This document shows, piece after piece, positions 17,907 through 28,330 of a DNA stretch of 64,000 nt. The notes under the pieces were generated by a model, which was given only the letters and a program-made list of their open reading frames with translations, was not told the origin of the DNA and made no database searches. The position numbers were made by a program, and so were the translations under genes. Origin of the DNA: Cohaesibacter haloalkalitolerans (GTDB lineage: Bacteria > Pseudomonadota > Alphaproteobacteria > Rhizobiales > Cohaesibacteraceae); the NCBI RefSeq assembly GCF_003574655.1, contig NZ_QNUM01000009.1, positions 1 to 64,000 on the forward strand, given 5' to 3'. How positions within the stretch are numbered: the first letter of the stretch is position 1; each line of letters opens with the position of its first letter.

Positions 17907-18669
17907 CTGTGGTGCCGCCGAGGTCGATCTCGGAGATGATCGGGATTTTCTTGCGGCGCTTGCGCAGCCAGAGAACGCCGAAAAGGTCGATGATGCCGAC
18001 CCAGAGGCGATCGAAAATGCCATATTTGGAGGTGCCGTGGCTGCGACCGCGGTCAAGGACGTCGATATGAACAACCTGAAGCCCCTCACGCACCACCAGA
18101 GCCGGCAGAAAACGGTGCCAGGCTTCAAAGAACGGCAGGTTGAGGAAGACCTGCCGGCGGATGACTTTCAGCCCACAGCCGGAATCCCGGGTGTTGTCCT
18201 TGAGCATCGACTGGCGGATCTTGTTGGCGAGGCGGGAGCCATATTTCTTGACGAAACCATCGGTCCGCTTGGTTCGCTGACCGGCGGCAAGGGCGCAGGA
18301 CGGTCCGCCTGCCTTCAAGGCGTCGATCATCTGGGGGAAGAAGGCCGGGTCGTTCTGGCCGTCGCCGTCCAGCGTTGCGATGAACTCGCCCTTGGCGAAC
18401 AGCAGACCGGTGCGCACGGCGTTGGACTGGCCGCAGGATTTTTCATGCCGGATATGGCGCAACCATGGTCTGGTTGTCGCAGCTTGCTTGAGGAACAGGT
18501 CCGTGCCGTCATCGGATCCGTCATCGACGACGATCAATTCGAAGCTGCGGCCAACAAGTGCTGTGCCGACTTCATCGATCAGGAAGGCCAGATTGTCTTT
18601 TTCGTTCTTGCAAGGGATAACCACGCTGACTTCAAGGGCATGGTGCAACGGGGGCAAGGTGGATAGCAT
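17896..18669 (-). CDS. family 2 glycosyltransferase (ArnC / dolichyl-phosphate mannose synthase-like)
   Basis: This 257-residue GT-A enzyme has the start VSVVIPCKNE, the nucleotide-sugar motif VVDDGSDDGT and the metal-binding DGDGQNDP. It has no long C-terminal membrane pair, so it resembles the short DPM1-type enzymes. The likely reaction is transfer of a sugar to undecaprenyl phosphate on the inner leaflet. That lipid would feed the GT39 enzyme encoded upstream. Its stop codon lies inside a 13-bp tandem repeat. Confidence 0.85.
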   Translation of the reverse strand: MLSTLPPLHHALEVSVVIPCKNEKDNLAFLIDEVGTALVGRSFELIVVDDGSDDGTDLFLKQAATTRPWLRHIRHEKSCGQSNAVRTGLLFAKGEFIATLDGDGQNDPAFFPQMIDALKAGGPSCALAAGQRTKRTDGFVKKYGSRLANKIRQSMLKDNTRDSGCGLKVIRRQVFLNLPFFEAWHRFLPALVVREGLQVVHIDVLDRGRSHGTSKYGIFDRLWVGIIDLFGVLWLRKRRKKIPIISEIDLGGTTEPR

Positions 18670-18822
18670 GGCGCATTCCTGACGCTGAGCATGGTTTCAA
18701 TTGGTCTGGCATCATTTCATGCGGCAGACCGGTGCGTTCAATAGCCTTTGGAATGCGACAGAATGATGATGTCGTGGCCTTGGACGCGAATAAGCGACGG
18801 AAAGGGCCGAGTTGCTCACTCT

Positions 18823-19647
18823 TTAGGCTTTTTGGATCAGCATGTGAAGGGCTTTCATCACTCGGGAAAGCGAAAGTCCGCCAGTTTTGGGCAATCTGAT
18901 GAATCCCTCGCGAACACGGAACAACAGGCGGCGGTTTGTGCAGTATTTTGCCAGCAGCCAGGTAAAGGCAGCGCCATAGAGGAATCCGGCCACAATGTCG
19001 GACGGATAATGCGCACCGACCACCACCCGCGAAAAGGCAATCCAGAAGCCGATGGCTACCCAGAGCCACTTGAAGCGCGGGAACAGCAGCGTCAAGGCTA
19101 TGGCCATTGCGCCTGCCGTTGTGGAATGCCCCGACGGGAAACTCTGGAAGCCGGAGGCCCATCCGGGGGAATTGAAATAATGTGCGCCGAACTCCTCGAA
19201 ATAGCGCGGGCGTGCCCGGCCAATGGCGATCTTGATCACGTTGTTGGATAGCCCAGCGCCCGCAACGGCTACAAAGACGAATAGGCCCATCATCTGCACC
19301 TGAAATAGAGCCGCCTTGGCGGAAAGGGTCAGCCGTTCCCAAGGCGCAAAGGCCAGACCGAGCACGATGATGCCGGAGGGAACCAGATAGTTCTCCGATT
19401 TGCCAAGCCGTGTAATGGTACGGAAAAGATCAAGGGTCTCTTTGGGTAATGATGCCTTCCACTGCGCGGCAGATTCATCCACGAACAGGAAGCCAAGCGC
19501 CATCAGGCTACAGGCGACAACAAGGATCAGCAGCCAGTCCGGACCGGCTGCTTGCGGCACCGCCTTGTAGGACCGGTATTGAAAAGCCCGCTGCGCACGT
19601 AGGTTCCTGAACGCGGTATAGCGTTCCCCTGCCCTGTGGCAGGCCAT
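18823..19647 (-). CDS. PAP2-family membrane phosphatase
   Basis: A 274-residue multi-helix protein with all three PAP2 signatures: KIAIGRARP, PSGHST and SRVVVGAHYPSD. Such enzymes remove phosphate from lipid A or polyprenyl pyrophosphate at the periplasmic face. Its place between GT39 and GT2 genes suggests lipid A dephosphorylation or carrier recycling. In-frame coding-like sequence continues a few codons upstream of this ATG (CTG CTG GAT CAG) next to a GAGGAG. A rare non-ATG start is therefore possible. Confidence 0.85.
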   Translation of the reverse strand: MACHRAGERYTAFRNLRAQRAFQYRSYKAVPQAAGPDWLLILVVACSLMALGFLFVDESAAQWKASLPKETLDLFRTITRLGKSENYLVPSGIIVLGLAFAPWERLTLSAKAALFQVQMMGLFVFVAVAGAGLSNNVIKIAIGRARPRYFEEFGAHYFNSPGWASGFQSFPSGHSTTAGAMAIALTLLFPRFKWLWVAIGFWIAFSRVVVGAHYPSDIVAGFLYGAAFTWLLAKYCTNRRLLFRVREGFIRLPKTGGLSLSRVMKALHMLIQKA

Positions 19648-19698
19648 CTTGATCTGATCCAGCAGTGTTCTGTCTCCTCGTCCGCTTATCGCCGGATG

Positions 19699-21450
19699 CT
19701 ACATCTTGTAGCGATAAAGCCCGAAGGTCTGCCATTTGCCACCGTTCAGCTTGTAGCCTTCGACGGTAGTGGCCTCTTCAATTTTCTCACGGCTGTCGCC
19801 GAGCCCATCAAGGAATGCCTGTTGCTGTCGCTTTTCAACAATGGCGAGGCGGCATCCGGCTTCCAGCAGAAAGCTTGCAGCCCCCTTGCCGTCTGTGAGG
19901 ACGGTGTCTGTTCCGGTCAGGAACACAAGGCTTGGCTCGCTGTATCCGGCGCTGGCAATCTCGGAGCTCTCACAGGGTTTGACCTTCCAGGCGGCTTCCT
20001 GCAACTGGTTTGATATCCAGACAGAACGCAGTTCCGGGAAAATGGTTCCATGCAGGGAGAGATAGAGGATCGGCGCAACGAGGCAGGCCAGAACAAACGC
20101 CGCCATGACGCGTCCACGGGTCAACACGGCATAACTGAGCAGCCCAAGACCCGAAGCGACCAGACCGAGGCCGAAGGCGGCCGGATTGATGGTGCCCTCA
20201 AGGAAGATCAGACCGATGGGGGCACCCAGCCCCATGACCACGGCGACAATCGGGATCAACAGAGCTACGATCTTGCCCCAAAGGCTTGCCCAACTCGTGG
20301 CTCTGGCTTCGAGAGCTTCGGCCATGAGGATTGCCAGTGCGGGCATGGCGGGAAGGACATAATGGGGCAATTTGGTTGGCACGATTTCGAAAATGATCCA
20401 GCTCGGGATGATCCATGCCAGAGCGAAAAACACCGTCTTCTGCTTGCGCTGCTTCCAGATCCAGACCACCGAGAGTATGAAGAAGACAGAGATCGGCCAG
20501 AAGGTGCCGATGCTGGCGGCCAGATAGGTGCCCGGAGGAGCACCATGGGATTCCTTGCCCGTGGCGACCTTGGCCATCATGTCCTTGCCGACGGAATCGA
20601 AGAAGAAGCCCCAGTCGGTCTTGATGCCAATGGCGATAAACCATGGCACGGTAATGAGGATGAACAGTGGAACGCCATATTTCCAGCCGTTGCCTTTGAG
20701 CCAGCCAATGGAGCGCTCACGAATGGCCAGAACAATCAGCGTCAGGCTGCTGACCATGAGAATGATGGGCCCCTTGATAAGCACGCCAACGCCGAGCGCA
20801 ATCCACAACAGGGCGCCCTTGGGTTTGCTGAGGCCGCTGCGCAGGTCATAAAGCTCCCAGATGAGCCATTGCACGGCCAATATGGTGGCCAGAAGCATGG
20901 CGTCAGTCTTGGCGAGACGGGCCTCGACCCCAAGCAGGATAGCGGCGGCCATGCCCAACCCTGCCAGCATGCCGCTACGAACGGAGCCCATGCGCATGCC
21001 GATGAGGAAGGTCAACCCGACGCTCAGAAGCGCGCCCGCGAGAGACGGAATGCGGTAGGCCCAGATCGGAGCATCAACGCCTTTCCCCGTCAGCTTGGCG
21101 CTTGCTACCTGCAGCCAATAGATGCCGACCGGCTTCTTGTAGCGGGTGCCGTCCTGAAACCGGATGTCAATATAGTCGCCCGATTCCATCATCTGCTTGG
21201 ACGCCTGGGCGAAGCGGGCTTCGTCCCGGTCAACAGGCGGAATGGAGTTGAACCCTGGCAGGAAGCAGACGAGCGCGAAGAGCATGAGCGCGATGAAGGA
21301 TTTCGTCCGCGACGAGCACAGCCTGCTGAGGCCTGCTTCGATGGAATCACTAAGCGATGTGATCCAGTCGACTTCGGGGGGCGTTGCGTTCTGACGCGGG
21401 TAGCCGGGAGGACTCTGGGGATCCAAAGGGAATGGGCCAAGATCTGACAT
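19699..21450 (-). CDS. family 39 glycosyltransferase (ArnT-like)
   Basis: This 583-residue integral membrane protein has about a dozen helices. It carries the GT39 periplasmic-loop motif PPVDRDEARFA near residue 71, whose acidic pair is catalytic in ArnT/PMT enzymes. YKKPVGIYWLQ follows. It moves a sugar from undecaprenyl phosphate to lipid A or another acceptor. It leads the operon GT39-PAP2-GT2-LAB_N. GGAGAG precedes the ATG. The transferred sugar is unknown: no Ara4N synthesis genes are nearby. Confidence 0.87.
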   Translation of the reverse strand: MSDLGPFPLDPQSPPGYPRQNATPPEVDWITSLSDSIEAGLSRLCSSRTKSFIALMLFALVCFLPGFNSIPPVDRDEARFAQASKQMMESGDYIDIRFQDGTRYKKPVGIYWLQVASAKLTGKGVDAPIWAYRIPSLAGALLSVGLTFLIGMRMGSVRSGMLAGLGMAAAILLGVEARLAKTDAMLLATILAVQWLIWELYDLRSGLSKPKGALLWIALGVGVLIKGPIILMVSSLTLIVLAIRERSIGWLKGNGWKYGVPLFILITVPWFIAIGIKTDWGFFFDSVGKDMMAKVATGKESHGAPPGTYLAASIGTFWPISVFFILSVVWIWKQRKQKTVFFALAWIIPSWIIFEIVPTKLPHYVLPAMPALAILMAEALEARATSWASLWGKIVALLIPIVAVVMGLGAPIGLIFLEGTINPAAFGLGLVASGLGLLSYAVLTRGRVMAAFVLACLVAPILYLSLHGTIFPELRSVWISNQLQEAAWKVKPCESSEIASAGYSEPSLVFLTGTDTVLTDGKGAASFLLEAGCRLAIVEKRQQQAFLDGLGDSREKIEEATTVEGYKLNGGKWQTFGLYRYKM

Positions 21451-21980
21451 CGGTGTCTCTCCATGGGCTTATGCTGTATCGCAATGATACCGCAGTGTCT
21501 GATACGAACCTATTAGCGGATTTGGCCAGTGATGCACAGACTTGCGACGCAAACTGGTGTGAAAAGTTTTGTCATTCCGACTGCGCTGTAGCTTGCAATC
21601 TCCCGCTTTGTCGGCTTTTTTTGAACCCTGAAGGTGCGACCAAATGCGGGCACGGCAACGCCCCTTTCCCGTTTGAGGGAAAGGATGCCGACGAAACGGG
21701 AAAAAAGAAAAATATTTCCATCAGTGTGACCTTCCTGTTTTGTCGTTAGGGGAAGATCGTGGTTTTGATTATATACCAATGGCTTACGGAACTCTTGCTG
21801 TAAACCGGCGGCAGCTAGCCTTGTGCGATGCTGAATATGCGGACGACTTTTGTATAATCTGAAACAGAATTGATCATCAAATGGTAATTTTTGTTTTCTA
21901 TCTCCTTGGGAGACGCAGTGTCGCCAATACTCAAATGACCAAATATATTCTTTCCGCCCGGTATACGCAGAGCAATTGAT
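21451..21980. other. 530-bp intergenic region
   Basis: The promoters of the GT39 operon and of the response regulator must lie here. A weak stem (21578-21582 with 21610-21614) is followed by seven T on the plus strand, although no gene precedes it on that strand. It could end a small RNA. The open frames crossing the region look non-coding. Confidence 0.3.
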
Positions 21981-22847
21981 ATGATCGCCAGTCGAAAATC
22001 TTCAGAACAGACCGTTGTTCACAAAATGCTCCGAGTGCTTGTCGCTGATGACAGCTCTGTAACGCGGGATGTGATCCGGCGAGGCATTCAGGTCTACAAG
22101 GATCATCGCTATCTTGATGTGACCTATGTGGCGGATGGGGCTGCGGCGCTTGGCGTCTTCAAGACGCAGAAAATCGATGTCGCCTTCATTGATATCAACA
22201 TGCCGGGCCTGACAGGGCCGCAGTTGGTCTCCGAGTTGCCGGACACGATATCAAAGGACTGTCTGACGATTGCTGTTTCGGGGCAGATGGACCAGCAGGC
22301 CGAAGCGGTACTCAAGGAGTATGGTGCCTATCATTTCATGAAGAAGCCGTTCAAGGCGCAGGACGCGGCGGATGTCTTCATGACCTATATCGTGATGACG
22401 GAGACATATCGCATCCTGATTGTCGATGACTCAGCGACCATGCGAAAACTGACCCGCAAAATTTTGAATAAAAGCCGCTTTTCCTTCGAAATCTGCGAGG
22501 CGGACAGTGCCAAGGAAGCAATCAAGGTGATTGTCGCCGAACGTCCGCACATTGTTTTGACGGACTTCCATATGCCGGATGTCGATGGCATCGAGCTGGC
22601 GGGCGTGATCCGTAGCGTATCCGATCGCATTGGCATCTACATGATGTCAACGAGTGACACCGACCATCTCGAACGCTCCGCGGCCTTCGTGGGCATCACA
22701 GGGTTTCTCAAAAAGCCGTTCAATGCGGATGACATCGACAGCATCATGCATAAGCGTCTGGGGCTCGATACGCCGAAATTCGGCAAGACCCGGCCGATGT
22801 TCGGCTTTCTGGATCATTATGTCGAAAGCAATCAGGTGATGATCTGA
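21981..22847 (+). CDS. response regulator with two receiver domains
   Basis: This 288-residue protein is two CheY-like receiver domains in tandem with no output domain. The first has acidic pocket ADDSS and phospho-Asp in FIDINMPG (about residue 71). The second has VDDSA and LTDFHMPD (about residue 195). Both keep the conserved Lys (MKKPF, KKPFN). It may act as a phosphate sink or relay, or bind other proteins. No kinase adjoins it. The start lacks a clear ribosome site; ATG at 22026 is an alternative. Confidence 0.85.
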   Translation: MIASRKSSEQTVVHKMLRVLVADDSSVTRDVIRRGIQVYKDHRYLDVTYVADGAAALGVFKTQKIDVAFIDINMPGLTGPQLVSELPDTISKDCLTIAVSGQMDQQAEAVLKEYGAYHFMKKPFKAQDAADVFMTYIVMTETYRILIVDDSATMRKLTRKILNKSRFSFEICEADSAKEAIKVIVAERPHIVLTDFHMPDVDGIELAGVIRSVSDRIGIYMMSTSDTDHLERSAAFVGITGFLKKPFNADDIDSIMHKRLGLDTPKFGKTRPMFGFLDHYVESNQVMI

Positions 22848-22893
22848 CGCACTATGTGTGTTAAATCCTGATCTTCCCCACCCGACCTCATTG

Positions 22894-24228
22894 CTATCCA
22901 AGATAGATCCTGCCAGCAGGGTAGGAAATCCGTTTTGGTCTCTGCGCGGCGAGAAGGAAGCCAATCGTCAAGGGGCCAACGCGCCCGATGAACATGATGA
23001 TCATGATGATGAGGCGCCCGATACTGTCAAAATCGGCGGTGGTGCCTCGCGAGAGGCCGACGGTGCCGAAGGCTGACAGGGTTTCGAAAGTGACGTCGAG
23101 GAAGCGGCCCTCGTGAAAGATCAGCATGGTGAACAGGCCCGTGAGGATGATCGACAGGGAGACCATGACCAGAGCGAGGACCTTGACGATCTGCTCTGGC
23201 CCGACCCTGCGGCCAAAGACATCAATCGTGGTCTGACGTTTGAAAAAGGCAAGGGTCGCCAGAACGAGGACGATGAAGGTGGTGACCTTGATGCCTCCGC
23301 CCGTTGAGGTACTGCCCGAGCCGATGACCATCAGGATCATGAACATCAGGCTGCTGGCATCGGTCAGCCCGGCCATGTCCACGGTGTTGAAGCCTGCGGT
23401 TCGGGTGGTTGCCCCCTGAAACCAGCTGGCCCAGAGTTTGGCGGACCAGTCGAGCCCGCCCAGAGTTGCAGGATTGTTCCATTCCAGTACCGCAAAGGCG
23501 GCAAAGGATAGAAAGAGCAAAAGTGCCGTTCCAATCAGCATTAGTTTGCTGTGCAGGGAGTATTTCTGCCACGACCGAAGGCGCCAGATATCGGCGATGA
23601 CGGTGAATCCCAATCCGCCAAGAATGAAAAGGAAAGGCACCGTGATGTTGATCAGCGGATTGCCGACCCAGTGGCTGAGGCTGTCCGCATAGAGCGAAAA
23701 CCCAGCATTGTTGAAGGCCGACACCGCATGGAAAACCGCACTCCAGAGGCCGAGGTAAACACCGAACTCAGGAACGAAGACAATCGCCAGAATGGCCGCG
23801 CCAATTATTTCGCACAGCAGAACGACGCGCAGGATTGTCTTGGTCAAGGCCAGAAGATCGGTTGCCGAGGTCTGGTTGAGATCCTCACGCAGATAGAGAC
23901 GATTGGTAAAACCAATGGGGATTCCGAGCATGGAAAGGATCAGAACCGCGAAGGTCATCAGCCCCAATCCGCCAAGCTGGATCAGGAGGCAGATAAGGGC
24001 CTGACCAAAGAAGGTGAACCCCTGCCCGGTATCGACAACCGCAAGGCCTGTTACGGTTACCGCCGAAGTCGCGGTAAACATGGCATCAGACCAGCTAATG
24101 GGAGCTGTTGTTGCAATCGGTAGTTTCAGGCCGAAGGTGCCGACAAGGATCAGCGACGCATAGAGCATGACGAGCACCAGAGGTGGCGGATAACCGGCCA
24201 CTTTGCGCTTTGGTTTTCCGACTGCCAT
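22894..24228 (-). CDS. potassium uptake channel subunit (KtrB/TrkH family)
   Basis: This 444-residue membrane protein has the four-fold M1-P-M2 layout of TrkH/KtrB. The selectivity-loop glycines are visible in ATSAVTVTGLAV, HAVSAFNNAGFS, TTRTAGFNT and SAFGTVGLSRG. At this length it is nearer to KtrB than to the longer TrkH. It conducts K+ with the RCK protein encoded 3 bp upstream, which probably shares its message. GGAGC precedes the ATG. Confidence 0.87.
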   Translation of the reverse strand: MAVGKPKRKVAGYPPPLVLVMLYASLILVGTFGLKLPIATTAPISWSDAMFTATSAVTVTGLAVVDTGQGFTFFGQALICLLIQLGGLGLMTFAVLILSMLGIPIGFTNRLYLREDLNQTSATDLLALTKTILRVVLLCEIIGAAILAIVFVPEFGVYLGLWSAVFHAVSAFNNAGFSLYADSLSHWVGNPLINITVPFLFILGGLGFTVIADIWRLRSWQKYSLHSKLMLIGTALLLFLSFAAFAVLEWNNPATLGGLDWSAKLWASWFQGATTRTAGFNTVDMAGLTDASSLMFMILMVIGSGSTSTGGGIKVTTFIVLVLATLAFFKRQTTIDVFGRRVGPEQIVKVLALVMVSLSIILTGLFTMLIFHEGRFLDVTFETLSAFGTVGLSRGTTADFDSIGRLIIMIIMFIGRVGPLTIGFLLAAQRPKRISYPAGRIYLG

Positions 24229-24231
24229 CGT

Positions 24232-24924
24232 TCAGCTCCGGCCTCTGAGAGCGTCTCCGAAGCGACGCAGGTCGGGGCGCTTGCCCAGCAACAAGAGCTT
24301 GTCGTCTTCCTTGAGGGGTTCGCTCTGGTTGACGCCAGAATAATACTGACTATCGCGCATGAAACCCAGAACGCGCAGATCGTCGACATCAAACCATTTC
24401 GGGTCGGAGACTGCAACGCCATCGAGCAGCTTTGGCACCTTGAAGTCGACGACATGATAGCCATTGCCGAGGCTGACATAGTCCCGCACCTGCGGGTTAT
24501 GCAGCATCTGGGCGATATGCTGGCCCACTTCCTGTTCGGGCAGAATGACACGGTCCGCCCCCAGCCGGGAAAGGATCCGATGATGCGTCTTGTTGAGCGC
24601 CTTGACCCAGATGGTCTTCACACCGAGGAGCTTGGTGTTCATCGTGCAGAGAATGTTGGCTTCCAGATCTTCGCCGATGGCAATAATGGCAACATCATAG
24701 TCACCGACGCCGGCTTCCTTAAGTGCCACCTCGTCACGCCCGTCTGCTATGATCGCTTCAGACAGGGTGTCAGCCAGCGCGGCAACATTCTGTTCCCTTG
24801 AGTCGATACCAAGAACCGGGTTGCCGAAATTGGCCAATTCTCTGGCAACAGTGCTGCCGAATGTGCCAAGGCCGATGACGGCAAAGCTGCGGTTATTCAT
24901 GACACGCCCCCAAGTCTGTTTCAT
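24232..24924 (-). CDS. potassium channel regulatory subunit (KtrA/TrkA family)
   Basis: A 230-residue cytosolic protein with an RCK_N Rossmann domain (FAVIGLGTFGSTVA, acidic LGIDS after strand 2) and a C-terminal RCK_C domain. It forms the ring that gates the membrane subunit in response to nucleotides. The gene lies directly upstream of that subunit. ATG at 24900, behind a GGGGG stretch, is an alternative start that gives 222 residues. Confidence 0.87.
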   Translation of the reverse strand: MKQTWGRVMNNRSFAVIGLGTFGSTVARELANFGNPVLGIDSREQNVAALADTLSEAIIADGRDEVALKEAGVGDYDVAIIAIGEDLEANILCTMNTKLLGVKTIWVKALNKTHHRILSRLGADRVILPEQEVGQHIAQMLHNPQVRDYVSLGNGYHVVDFKVPKLLDGVAVSDPKWFDVDDLRVLGFMRDSQYYSGVNQSEPLKEDDKLLLLGKRPDLRRFGDALRGRS

Positions 24925-25001
24925 CCGCCTATCTTAGCGTCAGGCAAGTGCAAAATACAATCGTTGTCGATAGCCTGCCCTATGTCCTGATGCTGCTGTG
25001 A

Positions 25002-26035
25002 TCAGACATTGTCTCCCGGGCGACCGGACAGCAGGCGCAGGGCATTGCGCGTTGACAACTCGCCAACGGTCTGGCCATTGCGGATCACTCCGAGCGGGCT
25101 GGTCGACTTCACGAGCAGATCGAGGCTGTCTGACAGAAGAATGTCCGCACCAATGGTTGTTTCATACTGTTCACTTGTCGGGCTGACCATGCCATCGCAA
25201 ACGCGCAGAACGCCAAGCGGGTTCATGTTGGCGACAAATTCGGAGACATAGTCATCCGCCGGGTTGGAAAAGATCGCCTGCGGGGTGCCGATCTGCTTGA
25301 TGTGGCCGCCTTCCATGATGGCAATGCGGTTGCCCAGCTTGAAGGCCTCGTCCAGATCGTGGCTGACAAACAGGATCGTCCGCTTGAGCTTTTTCTGCAG
25401 GTCGAGCAGTTCATCCTGCAGCTTGCAGCGGATAAGCGGATCGAGCGCGGAAAAGGGTTCGTCCATCAGCAGGATCGGCGCCTTCGTTGCAAAGGCGCGG
25501 GCGAGCCCTACCCGCTGCTGCATGCCGCCGGACAGCTCGCTGACCTGATTGTCTGCCCAGCCCTCAAGTCCCACCAGCGCCAGTTGTTCCATGGCAGCTT
25601 CTCGGCGCAGACGCCGCGGCATGCCCGACAGCTCCAGCCCGAGGCCAACATTTTCCGCCACCGTGCGCCATGGCAACAGCGCGAATTGCTGGAAGACCAT
25701 GGCGACCCGGTTGCGCCGGATATTGCGTAGTTTCTGGGCTGAGGCTTTCGTTACATTCAACAGCTTGTCGCCGGTGTTGACATGAACCGCTCCCCGCACG
25801 ACCGGGTTGAGGCCATTGACAGCGCGCAGCAGGGTCGATTTGCCAGAACCGGACAATCCCATCAGCACAAAGATCTCGCCCTCCTCAACGTCAAAGGAGC
25901 AGTCCTGAACAGCCATGATCTGGTTGGATTTGTCCTGAATTTCGGCGCGCGCAAGCCCCTGATCCATATAGGGCAAGGCAGATTCGGGTTTGTCACCAAA
26001 AACGATGGAGACTTTTTCGAGTTTGATGGCGGTCG

Positions 26036-26039
<4 letters not shown>
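25002..26039 (-). CDS. choV: choline / glycine betaine ABC transporter ATPase ChoV
   Basis: A 345-residue ATPase of the ProV/OpuAA family. It has Walker A GLSGSGKST, signature LSGGMQQR, Walker B ILLMDEPFSALDP and a CBS-like C-terminal part. ChoV has this length. The start is a TTG whose last two bases form the choW TGA stop, so translation is coupled. It drives choline uptake, which feeds osmoprotection and carbon use. Confidence 0.87.
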
Positions 26040-26872
<833 letters not shown>

Positions 26873-26927
26873 GTTCGGCGTTCCTTTTGTCTCAATCCAC
26901 CGACACGCTCAGAACAGGGCGGCAGAA

Positions 26928-26951
26928 ATGGTCCCATTTCAATGGGACCAT
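26928..26951 (-). promoter_or_regulatory. stem-loop between choX and choW
   Basis: A perfect 10-bp inverted repeat (ATGGTCCCAT with its complement, 4-nt loop). Only three T follow on the minus strand. It is probably a weak attenuator or a 3'-end protector that favours the binding-protein message. Confidence 0.55.
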
Positions 26952-26964
26952 GATTTTGGTATGG

Positions 26965-27885
26965 TCAAAGCCCCAAGGCGGACTTTGCTGCTGGCAATGC
27001 GGGTTTGCCATCGAGTGTTTCTACACCATCGAGCCATTTATCCAAAACGGAAGGATTGGCTTTTAGCCAGATCTTTGCAGCGTCTTCTGCCTTTTTTCCG
27101 TCGTTGAGGATATAGCCCATGATCTCATTTTCCATTTTGAGGGAAAACTCAAGGTTTTTTAGCAGTTTGCCAACATTCGGGCACTCTTTGGCATACCCGG
27201 CGCGGGTGTTGGTATAGACCGTTGCACCGCCAAAGTCTGGCCCGAAGAACTCGTCCCCACCGCTCAGATAGGTCAATTCGAAGCTGGAATTCATCGGATG
27301 CGGTTCCCAGCCAAGAAAGACGATCGGCTGGTCCCGTTTCGAGAGCCGCTGGACCTGGCTGAGCATACCCTGCTCCGAGCTTTCGCGGATCTTGAAATCC
27401 TTGAGGTTGAAAGCGTTCTTCTCGATCATCGTCATGATCAGCCGATTGCCATCATTGCCCGGCTCGATGCCATAGATGGAGCTCTTCAACTCGTCGGCAT
27501 GCGTGGCAATAGACGCGAAATCTGTGATGCCCAGCTTTGCACCGGCAGCGTTGGTGGCAAGGGTGTATTTTGCCCCCGTCAGATTGGCGCGGACGGTGTC
27601 GATGGTGCCCTTTTCACGATAGGGCTTGATGTCCGATTCCATGCTGGGCAACCAGGTGCCAAGAAAGACGTCCACCTTACCCTCTTCGAGCGAGATATAG
27701 GTGACGGGCAAGGAAAGAATACGGGTGTCGGTCTTGTAGCCAAGCGCCTGAAGAATGGTGCTTGTTGCGGCTGTTGTTGCCGTGATGTCGGTCCAACCCA
27801 CATCGGAGAAGGTCACCATTGAGCAGTCTGCAAAGGCAGCTGAGGTGGACAAGGCAAGAACGGTTGCTGCGGCTGCCAGTTTCAT
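26965..27885 (-). CDS. choX: choline-binding periplasmic protein ChoX
   Basis: A 306-residue type II binding protein. The signal peptide is cleaved near AAFADCS, and the ChoX/ProX-like start MVTFSDVGWTDI follows. Choline is held by aromatic residues in this family; conserved-looking tryptophan and tyrosine stretches (FLGTWLPS, FLGWEPHPM) are present. It is first in the cho operon, with GGGAGAG before the ATG. Confidence 0.88.
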   Translation of the reverse strand: MKLAAAATVLALSTSAAFADCSMVTFSDVGWTDITATTAATSTILQALGYKTDTRILSLPVTYISLEEGKVDVFLGTWLPSMESDIKPYREKGTIDTVRANLTGAKYTLATNAAGAKLGITDFASIATHADELKSSIYGIEPGNDGNRLIMTMIEKNAFNLKDFKIRESSEQGMLSQVQRLSKRDQPIVFLGWEPHPMNSSFELTYLSGGDEFFGPDFGGATVYTNTRAGYAKECPNVGKLLKNLEFSLKMENEIMGYILNDGKKAEDAAKIWLKANPSVLDKWLDGVETLDGKPALPAAKSALGL

Positions 27886-28210
27886 TTCACACTCTCCCGA
27901 ATGGTTTGACTATCCTGTCGCGATTTGGCGCCATGCTATTGATTGACCGGTGTCGAGGCAAGATGCGGATTTGCATTTTCATGCCATGACGATTGTTTCC
28001 AAACGCATTTAATTGCGTATTTTCACCGATACTCAGCATTGAGTTCATCTGCAGTGAAAACGGAGCTGGAACAATATGGTGATGGCCGTAGTGTCTGGCG
28101 CGCAGTTTGCCGAGGCAAAGAGGCCCTGCAGAGGTGTATCTCTAGGAAGGAATCAGTTTCGCAGCAAGCGCAATGTTGAGCGGAAAAAAGATGTATCGTC
28201 TCAAGGAAAG
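27886..28210. promoter_or_regulatory. upstream region of choX at the host side of the prophage junction
   Basis: This 325-bp stretch must carry the choX promoter. It is the last host DNA before the attachment site. A short rightward frame (27943-28179) lacks coding character. I see no clear operator. Confidence 0.35.
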
Positions 28211-28231
28211 TGGCGACCCCTGCAGGATTCG
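28211..28231 (-). other. attachment-site core: 3' end of a tRNA gene
   Basis: On the minus strand these 21 bp read as the second half of a T-loop and T-stem (CGAATCCTGC), a 7-nt acceptor strand (AGGGGTC), a discriminator G and CCA. That is exactly how a tRNA gene ends, and the pattern resembles tRNA-Arg(CCT). No 5' part of a tRNA lies beside it, so this is the fragment left at one end when a phage integrates into a tRNA 3' end. Confidence 0.7.
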
Positions 28232-28296
28232 TGGTCACTTTGACTTATTTCTAACTATTTGAAATATTTATCATTACCTATTTTCCGAAACTTTGT

Positions 28297-28329
28297 GTAG
28301 TACAATCTGTAGTACAATTGGTAGTACAA
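28297..28329. repeat. three direct repeats, probable integrase arm sites
   Basis: GTAGTACAA occurs at 28297, 28309 and 28321, exactly 12 bp apart. They lie about 65 bp inside the prophage from the tRNA-like core. This spacing and position fit arm-type binding sites of a tyrosine integrase. Confidence 0.6.
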
Positions 28330-28330
28330 A

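Noticed and set aside
20050-21447. A 465-residue plus-strand frame antisense to the GT39 gene.
   Set aside because: Rich in Gly, Asp, His and Arg with no membrane or domain pattern; the minus strand encodes a clear ArnT-like enzyme.
21513-21779. Short frames on both strands between the GT39 operon and the response regulator.
   Set aside because: No coding pattern on either strand; a weak stem with a T-run is the only signal there.
27943-28179. A short rightward frame between choX and the attachment site.
   Set aside because: No ribosome site and no protein-like pattern; it lies over the expected choX promoter.
28211-28231. A complete tRNA gene at the attachment site.
   Set aside because: Only the 3' end is present; sequence to the right does not continue into an anticodon arm or D arm.
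28297-28329. A CRISPR array.
   Set aside because: Three 9-mers at 12-bp steps are too short and too close; the setting fits integrase arm sites.
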